NCBI GenBank assembly: GCA_964610905.1
Contig: CAZSYT010000002.1
Span: forward strand, 1 to 64,000
Origin: JAJZJT01 sp964610905
GTDB taxonomy: Bacteria > Actinomycetota > Acidimicrobiia > Acidimicrobiales > RAAP-2
Length of the DNA: 64,000 bases
Direction: 5' to 3'
The first letter of the stretch is position 1. Each line of letters starts with the position of its first letter. The notes beneath the pieces are model-generated. The model was not told the DNA's origin, made no database searches, and saw only the letters and a program-made list of their open reading frames with translations. This document shows positions 43,057 to 51,728 of this stretch, one piece after another. Position numbers and translations under genes: made by a program.

Positions 43057-44121
43057 ATGACCGACGTGCGCACCGACACGGCAGCCGGCACCGGTGCTGT
43101 CGCCGGTGGCGGGGGGGCGATCGGCGAGGACGTCACCGTCGGCATGCCCCGTAGCGTGGAGCTCGTGCGCGACCCGGCGCTGCGCCCGGCCGTACGGCGC
43201 GAGCCCGGCCCCCGCTTCCCGTTCCCGATCCCCAACGGCTGGTTCATCGTCGCGCCCTCCGCCCAGGTGGCCACCGGCGCGATCGTCCCGGTCCACTACT
43301 TCGGGCGTGACCTCGTCGTCTTCCGGACCGAAGCCGGTCAGCCCTGCGTGACGGGCGCCTACTGCCCTCACCTCGGGGCCCACCTGGGCGTCGGTGGCTC
43401 GGTGGTCGGCGAGTCGGTGCAGTGCCCGTTCCACGGGTGGTGCTACGACGGGCGCACCGGGGCCTGCACGAGGATCCCCTACGGCAGCGGGGCGGGGCGC
43501 ATCCCGTCGAAGGCCAAGGTGCGTGCGTTCCCGGTGCTCGAGCGCAACGGCATGATCTGGGCCTGGCACCACCTCGCCGGCGGAGCGCCCTTCTACGACG
43601 TCCCCGTCGTGCCCGAGCTCGACGACCCCTCGTGGAGCGATCCCTACACCGCCGAGTTCGTCATCGGGACCGTCTGCCAGGAGATGGCGGAGAACAACCA
43701 CGACCCGGCCCACTTCCGCTTCGTGCACGGGACCGACTCCATCCCCGAGGAGGACGTGCACATCGACGGCAGCTACAAGCGCGTCGTCGGCATGAACGGC
43801 GCCTTCGTGCGCGAGACGTTCGGCCTCGGCCTCGGGGTCCTGCGGATCAGGGACGTCGTGACCTTCTTCTCGTCGACCACGCCGATCGACGAAGAGGGCG
43901 TGCACGTGCGCTGGACCTTCGCCACGCCGGTGTCGAGCGGCCCCGATGCCGCCCAGAGGATGGCCGAGTCGTTCCTGGGCGGCGTGAGCCAGGACATCCC
44001 GATCTGGGAGAACAAGCGCTACGTCGAGCGGCCGGTGGTGATCAAGGACGAGCGGACCATCCTCGACCACCGCGAGTGGTCGAAGCAGTTCTACTCCGAC
44101 CCGGCCGAGGTCGTCGACTGA
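43057..44121 (+). CDS. Rieske [2Fe-2S] oxygenase (KshA/cholesterol-desaturase-like)
   Basis: 354 residues. The Rieske centre is C-P-H (AYCPHLGAHLG) and C-P-F-H (VQCPFHGWCYDG); the mononuclear iron site is 'ENNHDPAHFRFVHG' (two His, with Asp bridging). Residues 1-45 are a Gly/Ala-rich extension. The layout resembles KshA 3-ketosteroid 9-alpha-hydroxylase and sterol desaturases rather than dioxygenase alpha subunits. It needs a reductase that is not in the window. ATG 43057 has AAAGGGG upstream. It heads a plus-strand operon with the decarboxylase-like, amidohydrolase, TetR and SDR genes. Confidence 0.9.
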   Translation: MTDVRTDTAAGTGAVAGGGGAIGEDVTVGMPRSVELVRDPALRPAVRREPGPRFPFPIPNGWFIVAPSAQVATGAIVPVHYFGRDLVVFRTEAGQPCVTGAYCPHLGAHLGVGGSVVGESVQCPFHGWCYDGRTGACTRIPYGSGAGRIPSKAKVRAFPVLERNGMIWAWHHLAGGAPFYDVPVVPELDDPSWSDPYTAEFVIGTVCQEMAENNHDPAHFRFVHGTDSIPEEDVHIDGSYKRVVGMNGAFVRETFGLGLGVLRIRDVVTFFSSTTPIDEEGVHVRWTFATPVSSGPDAAQRMAESFLGGVSQDIPIWENKRYVERPVVIKDERTILDHREWSKQFYSDPAEVVD

Positions 44122-44163
44122 CGACGAGGTCGTCGACTGACGACGAGGTCGTCGACTGACGAC
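44107..44163. repeat. 19-bp tandem repeat across the Rieske stop codon
   Basis: Three exact copies of GAGGTCGTCGACTGACGAC. The first holds the last codons and TGA of the Rieske gene; the other two follow in different frames. Confidence 0.92.
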
Positions 44164-44196
44164 GAGGGAACGGACCGAGCGAAGGGAACGACGACG

Positions 44197-44958
44197 ATGG
44201 CGCAGCAGAACCGATGGGTGCACGAAGGCGAGTGGCGACCGGCGGGGTCCGAGCGCGGGCCGTCGCTGCCGTCGCTCGAGGCCGTCTACCTGACCGACCC
44301 GGCGCTGGTGGCCGCCGTGCTCCCGCCACCGCTCGAACCCGCGGGCGAGCCGCGTGTCCACGTGCGGATCACCGACATCGACCTGGCCCTGCCCGGCGGC
44401 GGCCACTACCGGGAGAAGGTGGGCTTCTTCGCCGTCGACTGCACGTACCAGGGCGAGCCGGGCGAGTACCCGCTCCTCATCCCCATCGACCTCGAGAGCG
44501 CCGTCGCCATCAGCCGCGAGCGGTTTGGCGAGCCGAAGAAGCTCGCCGACCTCGAGCTCGCGCGCACCGGCGACCACGTCGAGGGGCGCATGTCCCGCGA
44601 CGGCGTCACCTTCGTCGAGGTGGTGGGCGACGTCGCCGAGGCGCTGCCGACCCCCGACGCCTACCCGGCCCGCCAGTTCTGGTTCAAGTTCCTGCCGGCC
44701 GTCGACGGACGCGGCTTCGACGCCGGGCCCCTGCTCGTCCAGGTCGACCAGGTCCGCACGCCCGAGTCGGTCGAACGCGTGGAGGGAAAGCTCGTGCTGC
44801 GCGACCTCGGCACCGCCCCCGTCGCCGACCTCCCGGTGGAGGAGCTCCTCTCGCTGGTGTGGACCGTCCGGCACTCGAGCCACCAGCCGCACGTGGTGGC
44901 CGAGGTGGACCCCGAGGCCTTCGCCCCCTTCGCCGCCGCCCGCTACGACCACGTCTGA
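44197..44958 (+). CDS. Acetoacetate decarboxylase family protein
   Basis: 253 residues. 'REKVGFFAVDCTYQGEPGEY' and 'RERFGEPKKLADLELARTGD' contain the family's Lys pair (Schiff-base Lys in G-E-P-K-K), with 'YPARQFWFKFLPAVDGRGFD' downstream. ADC-like proteins decarboxylate or hydrate/aldolise beta-keto substrates through a Lys imine. The specific reaction is unknown. It sits between the Rieske oxygenase and an amidohydrolase-type decarboxylase, so the operon has two decarboxylase-type enzymes in a row. Confidence 0.85.
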   Translation: MAQQNRWVHEGEWRPAGSERGPSLPSLEAVYLTDPALVAAVLPPPLEPAGEPRVHVRITDIDLALPGGGHYREKVGFFAVDCTYQGEPGEYPLLIPIDLESAVAISRERFGEPKKLADLELARTGDHVEGRMSRDGVTFVEVVGDVAEALPTPDAYPARQFWFKFLPAVDGRGFDAGPLLVQVDQVRTPESVERVEGKLVLRDLGTAPVADLPVEELLSLVWTVRHSSHQPHVVAEVDPEAFAPFAAARYDHV

Positions 44959-44992
44959 CCCCGATCGCCGCCCACCTGCAGGAGGACCTCCG

Positions 44993-46204
44993 TTGGACGC
45001 CACCGACCGTTACCTCGTCATCTCGGCCGACACCCACGCCGGACCGCCGGCCGAGCGGTACCGCGACTACCTCGACCCCCGCTTCCGCGACGCCTTCGAC
45101 GCCGACCTCGCGCTGGCGAAAGAGACCGCCCGGGCCCGGTCGGAGGCGGCCGAGGCCGCCGACTTCGAGGCGCAGTGGGCGGCCGAGACGGGCGACGGCG
45201 GCAAGACCGCCTCGTGGGACCCGGTGGCCCGCAACGCCGAGCTCGACAAGGAGGGCATCGCCGCCGAGGTGATCTTCCCCGACGCCGACGTGCTGGGCGG
45301 TGCCGCGTCGGCCCCCTTCAGCGCCGGCCTCGGGTCCTCGGGCGACCTCGACGGCGACCTGGTGATGGCCGGCGCCCAGGCCCACAACCGCTGGCTCGCC
45401 GAGCTGTGCTCGTCGAGCCCCGAGCGGAGGTGCGGCGTGGCGACGGTGCCCATCCTCCACGACGTCGGCGCCGCCGTGGCGGAGATCGAGCGTGTCGCTG
45501 CAGCCGGGCTGCGGGCGGTCATGGTCCCGACCCTTTGGTCCGACAAGCCGTCGTACAACGACGGTCGCTACGAGCCGGTGTGGGCGGCCTGCGAGGCCAA
45601 CGACATCGTCGTGCACGTGCACTCCGGCGGCGCATCGCGCGACGTGACGGAGGGGCCGGGCATGATCGCCATCTTCGCCACCGAGGCGTGGTGGTGGGCG
45701 GCCCGCCCGCTGTGGGCCCTGCTGTGGGGCGGCGTGTTCGAGCGCCACCCGGGGCTCCGCTTCTCCCTCACCGAGGACGGTGCGTGGTGGCTCCCGGGCA
45801 TCGTGGCCCGCATGGACGAGAAGTTCCTCGGCGGCCACAACACGGCCAAGCTGGGGAAGGCCTTCACCCAGACCATCTCCCGCAGGCCGAGCGAGTTCTT
45901 CGGCACCAACATCTTCGTCGGGGCGTCGACGCCCAGCCGCGAGGAGATCGTCCGCCGCCACGAGATCGGGCTGGACGCCTTCATGTGGGGCAACGACTTC
46001 CCCCATCCCGAGGGGACCTGGCCCCACACCCGGGCGTCGATCCGCGACTCGTTCTTCGACGTGCCGGCCGACGAGACCGCCCGCATGCTCGGTGGCACGG
46101 CAGCCTCCGTCTACCGCTTCGACGTGGACAAGCTGGCAGGCCTGGTGGCCCGCATCGGCCCCACCCACGACGAGGTGCACGGCACGGCGGTGGCCACGGC
46201 GTGA
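44993..46204 (+). CDS. ACMSD-type amidohydrolase family protein
   Basis: 403 residues from TTG 44993, supported by GGAGGACC six bases upstream; no ATG or GTG start fits. Metal motifs: 'VISADTHAGPPAERYRDYLD' at the N-terminus, 'IVVHVHSGGASRD' (His), and 'MWGNDFPHPEGTWPHTRASI' (Asp, His). This is the amidohydrolase_2 group, related to ACMSD and gamma-resorcylate decarboxylase, which cut C-C bonds as metal-dependent decarboxylases or hydrolases. Two more relatives lie at 50438 and 51729. The stop overlaps the TetR start (GTGA). Confidence 0.88.
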   Translation: MDATDRYLVISADTHAGPPAERYRDYLDPRFRDAFDADLALAKETARARSEAAEAADFEAQWAAETGDGGKTASWDPVARNAELDKEGIAAEVIFPDADVLGGAASAPFSAGLGSSGDLDGDLVMAGAQAHNRWLAELCSSSPERRCGVATVPILHDVGAAVAEIERVAAAGLRAVMVPTLWSDKPSYNDGRYEPVWAACEANDIVVHVHSGGASRDVTEGPGMIAIFATEAWWWAARPLWALLWGGVFERHPGLRFSLTEDGAWWLPGIVARMDEKFLGGHNTAKLGKAFTQTISRRPSEFFGTNIFVGASTPSREEIVRRHEIGLDAFMWGNDFPHPEGTWPHTRASIRDSFFDVPADETARMLGGTAASVYRFDVDKLAGLVARIGPTHDEVHGTAVATA

Positions 46205-47010
46205 CGGCGAGCGCTGACGAGCCCGGCGTCGGGGCGACCCGCTCGGGGACCTCGGCGAAGGGCGCGGGAGGCCACCCCGGCCGGGTCGGCCGGCCGCCGC
46301 GCATCGACCGGGACGCCATCGCCGAGGCCGTGCTCGACCTCGGCCTCGACGGCATCAGCATGAAGGCCGTGGCGGAGCACCTCGGCGTCAGCGTGCCCGG
46401 GCTCTACCACCACGTCCGCAACCGCAAGGAGCTCTTGCTGTTGGCGGCCGAGCGGTCGATGGCCCGGGTGCCTCCACCGGAGGACAGGGGACAGCACTGG
46501 GACGAGTGGCTGCGCGAGTGGGCCCGCCACGTCTGCACGTCGTTCGTCGAGGAGCCCGAGGTCCTCGCCCACTTCATGAGCGGGGCGCTCGAGTGGGAGT
46601 CCATGGTCGACGTCATCGACTCCGTCCTGCAAGTCCTGGGGCGCGCCGGCTTCTCCCCTGCCGAGGCGCTCGAGGCGTTCGACACGGTGGCGCTGTACTC
46701 GGTGGGAGCGGCGGCCCACGAGGTGCGCCGCCGCGGGGCGGCGGCCCGGGGGCGCTCCGCCCTGGCCGAGCTGCACCGCGTGGCCGCGGCCCGGCCCCCG
46801 GACGAGCTCCGGGGCGTCCGCATGCTCTTGGAGCGCCCGCCGATCCACCTCGAGCAGGAGTTCGAGGACCAGCTGACGACGGTGCTGGTGGGCATCGCTG
46901 CACGCCGGGACGAGGACTGGCGGCCGATCGCCGCCCGGTCCGCCGCCCGTCCCGCTGCGGTCGACGGCGACGCGACGGCGCCCCGTCGCGCCGGGGACCT
47001 GAGTGCCTGA
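46201..47010 (+). CDS. TetR-family regulator within the Rieske operon
   Basis: 269 residues, GTG start coupled to the amidohydrolase stop. HTH 'IAEAVLDLGLDGISMKAVAE' and 'HLGVSVPGLYHHVRNRKELL'; the ligand domain includes 'EWLREWARHVCTSFVEEPEV'. It is co-translated with catabolic enzymes, so it probably senses a pathway intermediate; candidate binder of the shared AT-rich motif. The tail is Ala/Arg-rich and overlaps the next gene's start by eight bases. Confidence 0.88.
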   Translation: MTASADEPGVGATRSGTSAKGAGGHPGRVGRPPRIDRDAIAEAVLDLGLDGISMKAVAEHLGVSVPGLYHHVRNRKELLLLAAERSMARVPPPEDRGQHWDEWLREWARHVCTSFVEEPEVLAHFMSGALEWESMVDVIDSVLQVLGRAGFSPAEALEAFDTVALYSVGAAAHEVRRRGAAARGRSALAELHRVAAARPPDELRGVRMLLERPPIHLEQEFEDQLTTVLVGIAARRDEDWRPIAARSAARPAAVDGDATAPRRAGDLSA

Positions 47011-47896
47011 GCCCCGGCGACGGCCACCTGGGGCGAGGCCTCGGGAGCGGGGGGGCGCACCCGGCGACGGCCGGCACTCCGTCGCCGTGGTGACCGGCGC
47101 CGCACGTGGGATCGGGCGCGCCTGCGTGGACGCCGTCGCCCCCCACGTGGACCGCGTGGTGGTGGTCGACCGCGACGAGGCGTCCCTCGACGCGGTCGCC
47201 GGAGCGCTCGGCACGCGGGGCGTGGCGTTCCCCGCCGACGTGACCGAGGTGGCGAGGCTGGGCGCGCTGGCTGCCATGGTGGCGGACCTCGGGACGCTCC
47301 GGGCCGTCGTGCACGCGGCGGGCGTGTCCCCGACCATGGCGTCGTGGGAGGACGTCGTCTCCGTCGACCTGGTGGGCACGGCCCGGCTCCTCGACGCGCT
47401 CGAGGGGCTGGTCGTTCCGGGGACGGCGGGCGTGGTCCTCGCCTCGATGGCCGCCCAGCTGGTCGTCCCCGCCGGTGACCCGTCCGCCGACGCGGTCCTC
47501 GACGAGCCGTTGGCCGACGACGTGCCGTCGCGCCTCGCCGGTGCCCTCGGCGACGCCGTCACCGACCCCGTGATCGCCTACGCCTGGGCCAAGCGCGGCG
47601 TGCAACGCCTGGCACGACGGGCGGCGGTGCGCTGGGGCAGACGGGGGGGCCGGCTCTGCTCGGTGTCGCCGGGCATGGTGGCGACGCCGATGGGCGAGCA
47701 GGAAGCCGGGGCGCAGCCGGCCATGGCCGGCCTCCTGGCGCTCGCACCGGTCCCCCGGCTGGCCCGTGCCGAGGAGATCGCCGCCGTGGCCGCCTTCCTG
47801 GTCTCGGACGCCGCCACCTTCCTCACCGGAACGGACGTGCTGGTGGACGGCGGCTGCGTTGCCGCCGTTGAGGTGGCGGCCGGACCGCGGCGCTGA
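47003..47896 (+). CDS. SDR family oxidoreductase
   Basis: 297 residues from GTG 47003. 'VAVVTGAARGIGRACVDAVA', 'VVVVDRDEASLDAVAGALG' and the catalytic 'GVVLASMAAQLVVPAGDPSA' and 'PVIAYAWAKRGVQRLARRAA' (Y-A-W-A-K) identify an NAD-type SDR. The segment between the Ser and the Tyr is longer than usual (about 45 residues), a feature of some SDRs with bulky substrates. Last gene of the Rieske operon, convergent with the P450 gene nine bases away. Confidence 0.88.
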   Translation: MPEPRRRPPGARPRERGGAPGDGRHSVAVVTGAARGIGRACVDAVAPHVDRVVVVDRDEASLDAVAGALGTRGVAFPADVTEVARLGALAAMVADLGTLRAVVHAAGVSPTMASWEDVVSVDLVGTARLLDALEGLVVPGTAGVVLASMAAQLVVPAGDPSADAVLDEPLADDVPSRLAGALGDAVTDPVIAYAWAKRGVQRLARRAAVRWGRRGGRLCSVSPGMVATPMGEQEAGAQPAMAGLLALAPVPRLARAEEIAAVAAFLVSDAATFLTGTDVLVDGGCVAAVEVAAGPRR

Positions 47897-47905
47897 TCCT
47901 CGCCC

Positions 47906-49114
47906 TCAGCCGACCACGACGGGGAGGCGGCTGTAGCCCCGGACGGTGCTCGTGAAGAGGAACTCGCTGTGCATGTGGTCGACGTCCCACGTCGGGTACC
48001 GGGCCAGGGTCTCCTCGAGGGCGATCCGGCCCTCGAGGCGGGCGAGCGCAGCCCCCAGGCAGAGGTGGATCCCGTAGCCGAACGAGAGGTGCTGGTCGAC
48101 GTGCCGGCGGACGTCGAACGAGTCCGGATCGGGGAAGGCCCGTTCGTCGCGCCCGGCCGACCCGGTGAGCAGGAGCACCTTCGACCCGGCAGGGACCTCG
48201 GTCCCGTGCAGCTCGACCGGCCGGGTGGTCCACCTGCCCTGCACCGGGGACGGGGCCTCGAACCGAAGGAGCTCCTCCACCGCGTTCGGGACGAGGGAGC
48301 GGTCGGCGACCAGGGCGGCCCGCTCGTCGGGATGGGCGGCGAGCACCGCTCCGGCCCACCCGAGCAGGCGGGCGACCGTCTCGGTGCCCGCTGCCACCAG
48401 CAGCACGCCGAAGTTCGTGCTCTCGTCGATGGTCAGGTGCCGCCGCGCACCGTCGGGCCCGGTCACCTCGGCCGCCACGAGGTCGGACAGCATGTCGTCG
48501 CGCGGGTGCGCCAGTCGCTCGCGCAGCTGGTCGGCGATGTAGCCGTGCAGCGACAGCACGGCGCCTGCCGACACGTCGTTGACCATCCCCACCCCGGGCT
48601 CCAGGTGGAACACGGTGTCGATCAGCTCGCGCACCTCGGGCCGGTCGCCGGCCGGCACGCCCAGCAGCATGGCGATCACCGTCGCCGGCACCACGGCACC
48701 GAACTCGGCGACGTAGTCGAAGCTCGGACGGCCCCGCTGGGCGTCGAGGAGGTCGCCGCACAGCTGCCGGACGTCGGCCTCGAGCTCGGCGATCCGGCGG
48801 GGGGTGAAGGCCCGCGACACGAGGCGCCGGAGCTCGGTGTGGTCCGGCTGGTCGAGGAAGATCATCATGCTGGCGATGGGCTGCTCGCCCATCAGCTCGA
48901 GCACCGTGCCGTGGGCGGAGCTGAACGTGCGGTGGTCGCGGTGCGCGGCCATCACGTCCGCGAACCGGCTGAGCGCCCAGAAGTCGTACTGCTCGTTGCG
49001 GTAGACGGGAGCCTCGTCACGCAGCCGGCGCCAGACCGGGTACGGGTCGGCCTTGAGCGACGCCTCGAAGGGGTCCCACGCGAGCGTGGGCGGTACCGGG
49101 GCCACGGGGCTCAT
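47906..49114 (-). CDS. Cytochrome P450
   Basis: 402 residues. I-helix 'GVLLVAAGTETVARLLGWAG', ExxR 'VEELLRFEAPSPVQGRWTTR', and heme loop FGYGIHLCLGAALARLE with the Cys ligand. Soluble bacterial class I P450 needing a ferredoxin and reductase not in the window. The group resembles actinobacterial P450s that hydroxylate steroids or terpenes, but the substrate is not determined. The ATG is preceded immediately by the AT-rich motif, so a leaderless transcript is likely. Confidence 0.93.
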   Translation of the reverse strand: MSPVAPVPPTLAWDPFEASLKADPYPVWRRLRDEAPVYRNEQYDFWALSRFADVMAAHRDHRTFSSAHGTVLELMGEQPIASMMIFLDQPDHTELRRLVSRAFTPRRIAELEADVRQLCGDLLDAQRGRPSFDYVAEFGAVVPATVIAMLLGVPAGDRPEVRELIDTVFHLEPGVGMVNDVSAGAVLSLHGYIADQLRERLAHPRDDMLSDLVAAEVTGPDGARRHLTIDESTNFGVLLVAAGTETVARLLGWAGAVLAAHPDERAALVADRSLVPNAVEELLRFEAPSPVQGRWTTRPVELHGTEVPAGSKVLLLTGSAGRDERAFPDPDSFDVRRHVDQHLSFGYGIHLCLGAALARLEGRIALEETLARYPTWDVDHMHSEFLFTSTVRGYSRLPVVVG

Positions 49115-49138
49115 CGTTGGATATTGTATGTGATCGGG
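49115..49138 (-). promoter_or_regulatory. AT-rich promoter motif with TATCCAAC before the P450 gene (leaderless start)
   Basis: On the minus strand GATCACATACAATATCCAAC, then G and the ATG at 49114. TACAAT is a good -10 box eight bases before the ATG, leaving no room for a ribosome binding site. The last ten bases are nearly the same as before the CoA-transferase gene at 33575. Confidence 0.75.
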
Positions 49139-49182
49139 AACGCGTCTGCCCCCGCCGGTGTGGCCGACCGCGGCACCCGGGC

Positions 49183-50430
49183 TCACCGGGCCGTCCCGTC
49201 CGCGGGACCTGTCGGGTCGCGGGGGAGGCCGAGGACCCGTTCGGCGATGGCGTTGCGTTGGATCTGGTCCGTGCCGCCCCCGATCCTCGCCGCCCACTGG
49301 TTGAGGAACCGGCCCTGCCATGCCTCGGCGAGGCCGTCGGCGCCCGGCCCGCCGTGCCCCTCGCCGTCACCGGTGCCCGCGGCCGGCGCCGTCGTCGCCG
49401 TGCCGGCCGTTCCCAGCAGCCCGACGCCGAGGTCCCCCAGTCGGCTGCTCAGGTTCGAGAAGGCGAGCTTGACGATCGACGCCTCGGCGCCGGGGACGTG
49501 CCCGTTGCTGACGGCCGTCTGGACGCGGAGCCCGAGGAAGCGCAACAGCTCGAGGTGGACGTACGCCTCGGCGACCTGCTGGCGCACGAGCGGGTCGCTC
49601 CCCTTGCCGGTCGTCCGCGCCAACGCCGTGACGTCGGCGAACGTGGTGCCTCCACCGGCGCCGATGAGCACCCGCTCGCTGGCCATGGTGGTCCGGGCGA
49701 CCTGCCAGCCCTCGCCCTCGGCGCCCACCAGGTGGTCGGCCGGGACGCGCACGTCGGTCAGGAACACCTCGTTGAAGTGGGCCGCCCCGGAGAGCTGTCG
49801 GAGCGGCCGGACCTCGATGCCGGGACTGCGCACGTCGACGAGCAGGTAGGAGATGCCGCGGCGTCCCGCGACGGCGGGGTCCGTGCGGGCCAGCAGGATG
49901 GCCCACTCGGCGAACTGGGCCAACGTCGTCCAGACCTTCTGGCCGTTGACCACGTAGTGGTCCCCGTCCCGCTCGGCCCGGGTGGCGAGCGACGGGAGGT
50001 CGGAGCCGGCTCCGGGCTCGCTGAAGAGCTGGCACCACAGCTCGTCGCCCGCCAGCATGGGCGCGAGGTACCGCTCCTGCTGGTCGGGCCGGCCCCAGGC
50101 CAGCAACGTGGGGCCCACCATCCCCACGCCGACGGCCAGCGCGCCCACCGGCACGCCGAAGCGGGACTGCTCCTGGTTGAAGACGACCTGTTGCATGGCC
50201 GTGCCGCCCCGGCCTCCGGCGCTCGTCGGCCAGGTGATTCCCGCCCAGCCCCCGTCGCGCAGCGTCCGCTGCCAGCGCCGGCAGGCGAGCACCCAGCGCG
50301 CCTGGGCCTCGTCGTCGCCCCGATGGACGAGCTCCGACGCCTCGGCGGCGTGCGGCGGGGCCTCGGCGGCGAGCCAGGCACGCGCTTCGGCCCGGAAGGC
50401 GGCCTCCTCCGGGGTGTCACCGACGTCCAC
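49183..50430 (-). CDS. Acyl-CoA dehydrogenase
   Basis: 415 residues. FAD and substrate motifs: 'WCQLFSEPGAGSDLPSLATR', 'GDHYVVNGQKVWTTLAQFAE', and C-terminal 'GGGTDQIQRNAIAERVLGLP'. The mid-region 'SYLLVDVRSPGIEVRPLRQL' is standard. There is a Gly/Ala/Thr-rich insertion near residue 350. Mycobacterial-type FadE, probably working as a heteromer or homomer on CoA-bound intermediates with electrons going to an ETF such as the fused one at 27973. It follows the amidohydrolase genes, seven bases from the preceding one. Confidence 0.92.
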   Translation of the reverse strand: MDVGDTPEEAAFRAEARAWLAAEAPPHAAEASELVHRGDDEAQARWVLACRRWQRTLRDGGWAGITWPTSAGGRGGTAMQQVVFNQEQSRFGVPVGALAVGVGMVGPTLLAWGRPDQQERYLAPMLAGDELWCQLFSEPGAGSDLPSLATRAERDGDHYVVNGQKVWTTLAQFAEWAILLARTDPAVAGRRGISYLLVDVRSPGIEVRPLRQLSGAAHFNEVFLTDVRVPADHLVGAEGEGWQVARTTMASERVLIGAGGGTTFADVTALARTTGKGSDPLVRQQVAEAYVHLELLRFLGLRVQTAVSNGHVPGAEASIVKLAFSNLSSRLGDLGVGLLGTAGTATTAPAAGTGDGEGHGGPGADGLAEAWQGRFLNQWAARIGGGTDQIQRNAIAERVLGLPRDPTGPADGTAR

Positions 50431-50437
50431 GGCGCCC

Positions 50438-51661
50438 TCAGGCCCGCTTCACGAGGACGCGGCCGTTGTCCGCCATCACCGCCGTCACCTCGTCGTCGAC
50501 GTAGCCGTGGCGACGGAGGTCGTCGGCGAAGGACCGTGGCTCGGCGAGGCCCTCGGCGTGGGGCCAGTCCGAGCCGAAGAGGACGTGGTCGATCCCCAGC
50601 TCCACCTTGAGGGAGGCGAGGTCGTCCTCGTAGAACGGAGCCACCCAGACGTGCGACCGGAACGTCTCGACGGGGTCCGAGGCGAAGGCGGACGGCATCT
50701 GCCCGTACGCCTTGGCGAGCTTCGAGCACAGCCCGGGCACCCAGCTGGCGCCGGCCTCGATGCTGGCGACCCGGACCCGGGGGAACCGGTCGAACAGCCC
50801 CTGGCAGACCAGCGCGGCCATGGTCTCGTAGGGCGCCCGGTCGGAGCTCAGCACCATCCGGAGCGGCGTGTGACGGAACGCCTCGAAGTCACCGGTCGGC
50901 TCCCAGTCGTCGAGGTAGCGCCCATAGCCGGCGTCGCCGGAGTGGATCCCCACCGTCACCCCGGACTCGTCGACCAGGCCCCAGAAGCGGTCGAAGCGCC
51001 GGTCGGCCGGGGACGTGCGGCCGGCGGGCGTGGGCACGGTCCCCCCCTTCAGGCAGACGACGCGTGCGTCGGCGCCGAGGAGGCGCTCGAGCTCGGAGAC
51101 CGCGGCGTCGGGGTCGACCAGCGTGACGAGCGGGGCGGCGAAGATGCGCTCGCGGTACGCGTACCCCCAGTCGTCCTCGAGCCAGCGGTTGAAGGCGCCG
51201 AAGGCGGCCACCAGCGCCTGAGGGTCGTGGGCCAGCGCCTCCTCCATGCCCACGCCCAGGGTCGGGAAGAGCAGGCAGCCGTCGAGGCCCTGCTCGTCCA
51301 TCACCTCGAGCCGGGCGTCGCGGTCGCGGTACTCGGGACGGATCGGCTCGAGGTCGCCGAAGAGCGCTCGCATGTCCTTGGCCCCGGGGTTGCGACCGCG
51401 GAAGTACTCGTCGAGGCTGCCCGGCCGGGCCACCGGGTCGAAGAGCGGGTTCGGGATGAAGCGGTTCACCCTGCCGCCGACCAGCAGGCGCCGGCGCCCG
51501 TCGATGTCGGCCCACTGCATGGCACGCTTGGCCAGCTTCGGGTCGAGATGACGGGTGAAGGCGTCGGGGGCCTCGTAGTAGTGGTTGTCGGCGTCGAAGA
51601 GCCCGTCCCCCGTTCGGGTCGATCCCGTGCCAGGCCGTCGTCCCTCGGTCGTCGTGCTCAC
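50438..51661 (-). CDS. ACMSD-type amidohydrolase family protein
   Basis: 407 residues from GTG 51661 (GAGGAGGCG upstream). 'FDADNHYYEAPDAFTRHLDP' metal motif, 'VTVGIHSGDAGYGRYLDDWE' with His, and 'HVLFGSDWPHAEGLAEPRSF' with the Asp/His pair place it in the amidohydrolase_2 group. Likely a decarboxylase or hydrolase on ring-derived CoA or acid intermediates. Tandem with another relative at 51729, 67 bases away on the same strand. Confidence 0.88.
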   Translation of the reverse strand: MSTTTEGRRPGTGSTRTGDGLFDADNHYYEAPDAFTRHLDPKLAKRAMQWADIDGRRRLLVGGRVNRFIPNPLFDPVARPGSLDEYFRGRNPGAKDMRALFGDLEPIRPEYRDRDARLEVMDEQGLDGCLLFPTLGVGMEEALAHDPQALVAAFGAFNRWLEDDWGYAYRERIFAAPLVTLVDPDAAVSELERLLGADARVVCLKGGTVPTPAGRTSPADRRFDRFWGLVDESGVTVGIHSGDAGYGRYLDDWEPTGDFEAFRHTPLRMVLSSDRAPYETMAALVCQGLFDRFPRVRVASIEAGASWVPGLCSKLAKAYGQMPSAFASDPVETFRSHVWVAPFYEDDLASLKVELGIDHVLFGSDWPHAEGLAEPRSFADDLRRHGYVDDEVTAVMADNGRVLVKRA

Positions 51662-51728
51662 TGTCGCCTCCTCGTGCGGCCCTCGCCGGTGCACGGTCTC
51701 CGCCCGGGCCCGCCCACCAGTCGTGGTC

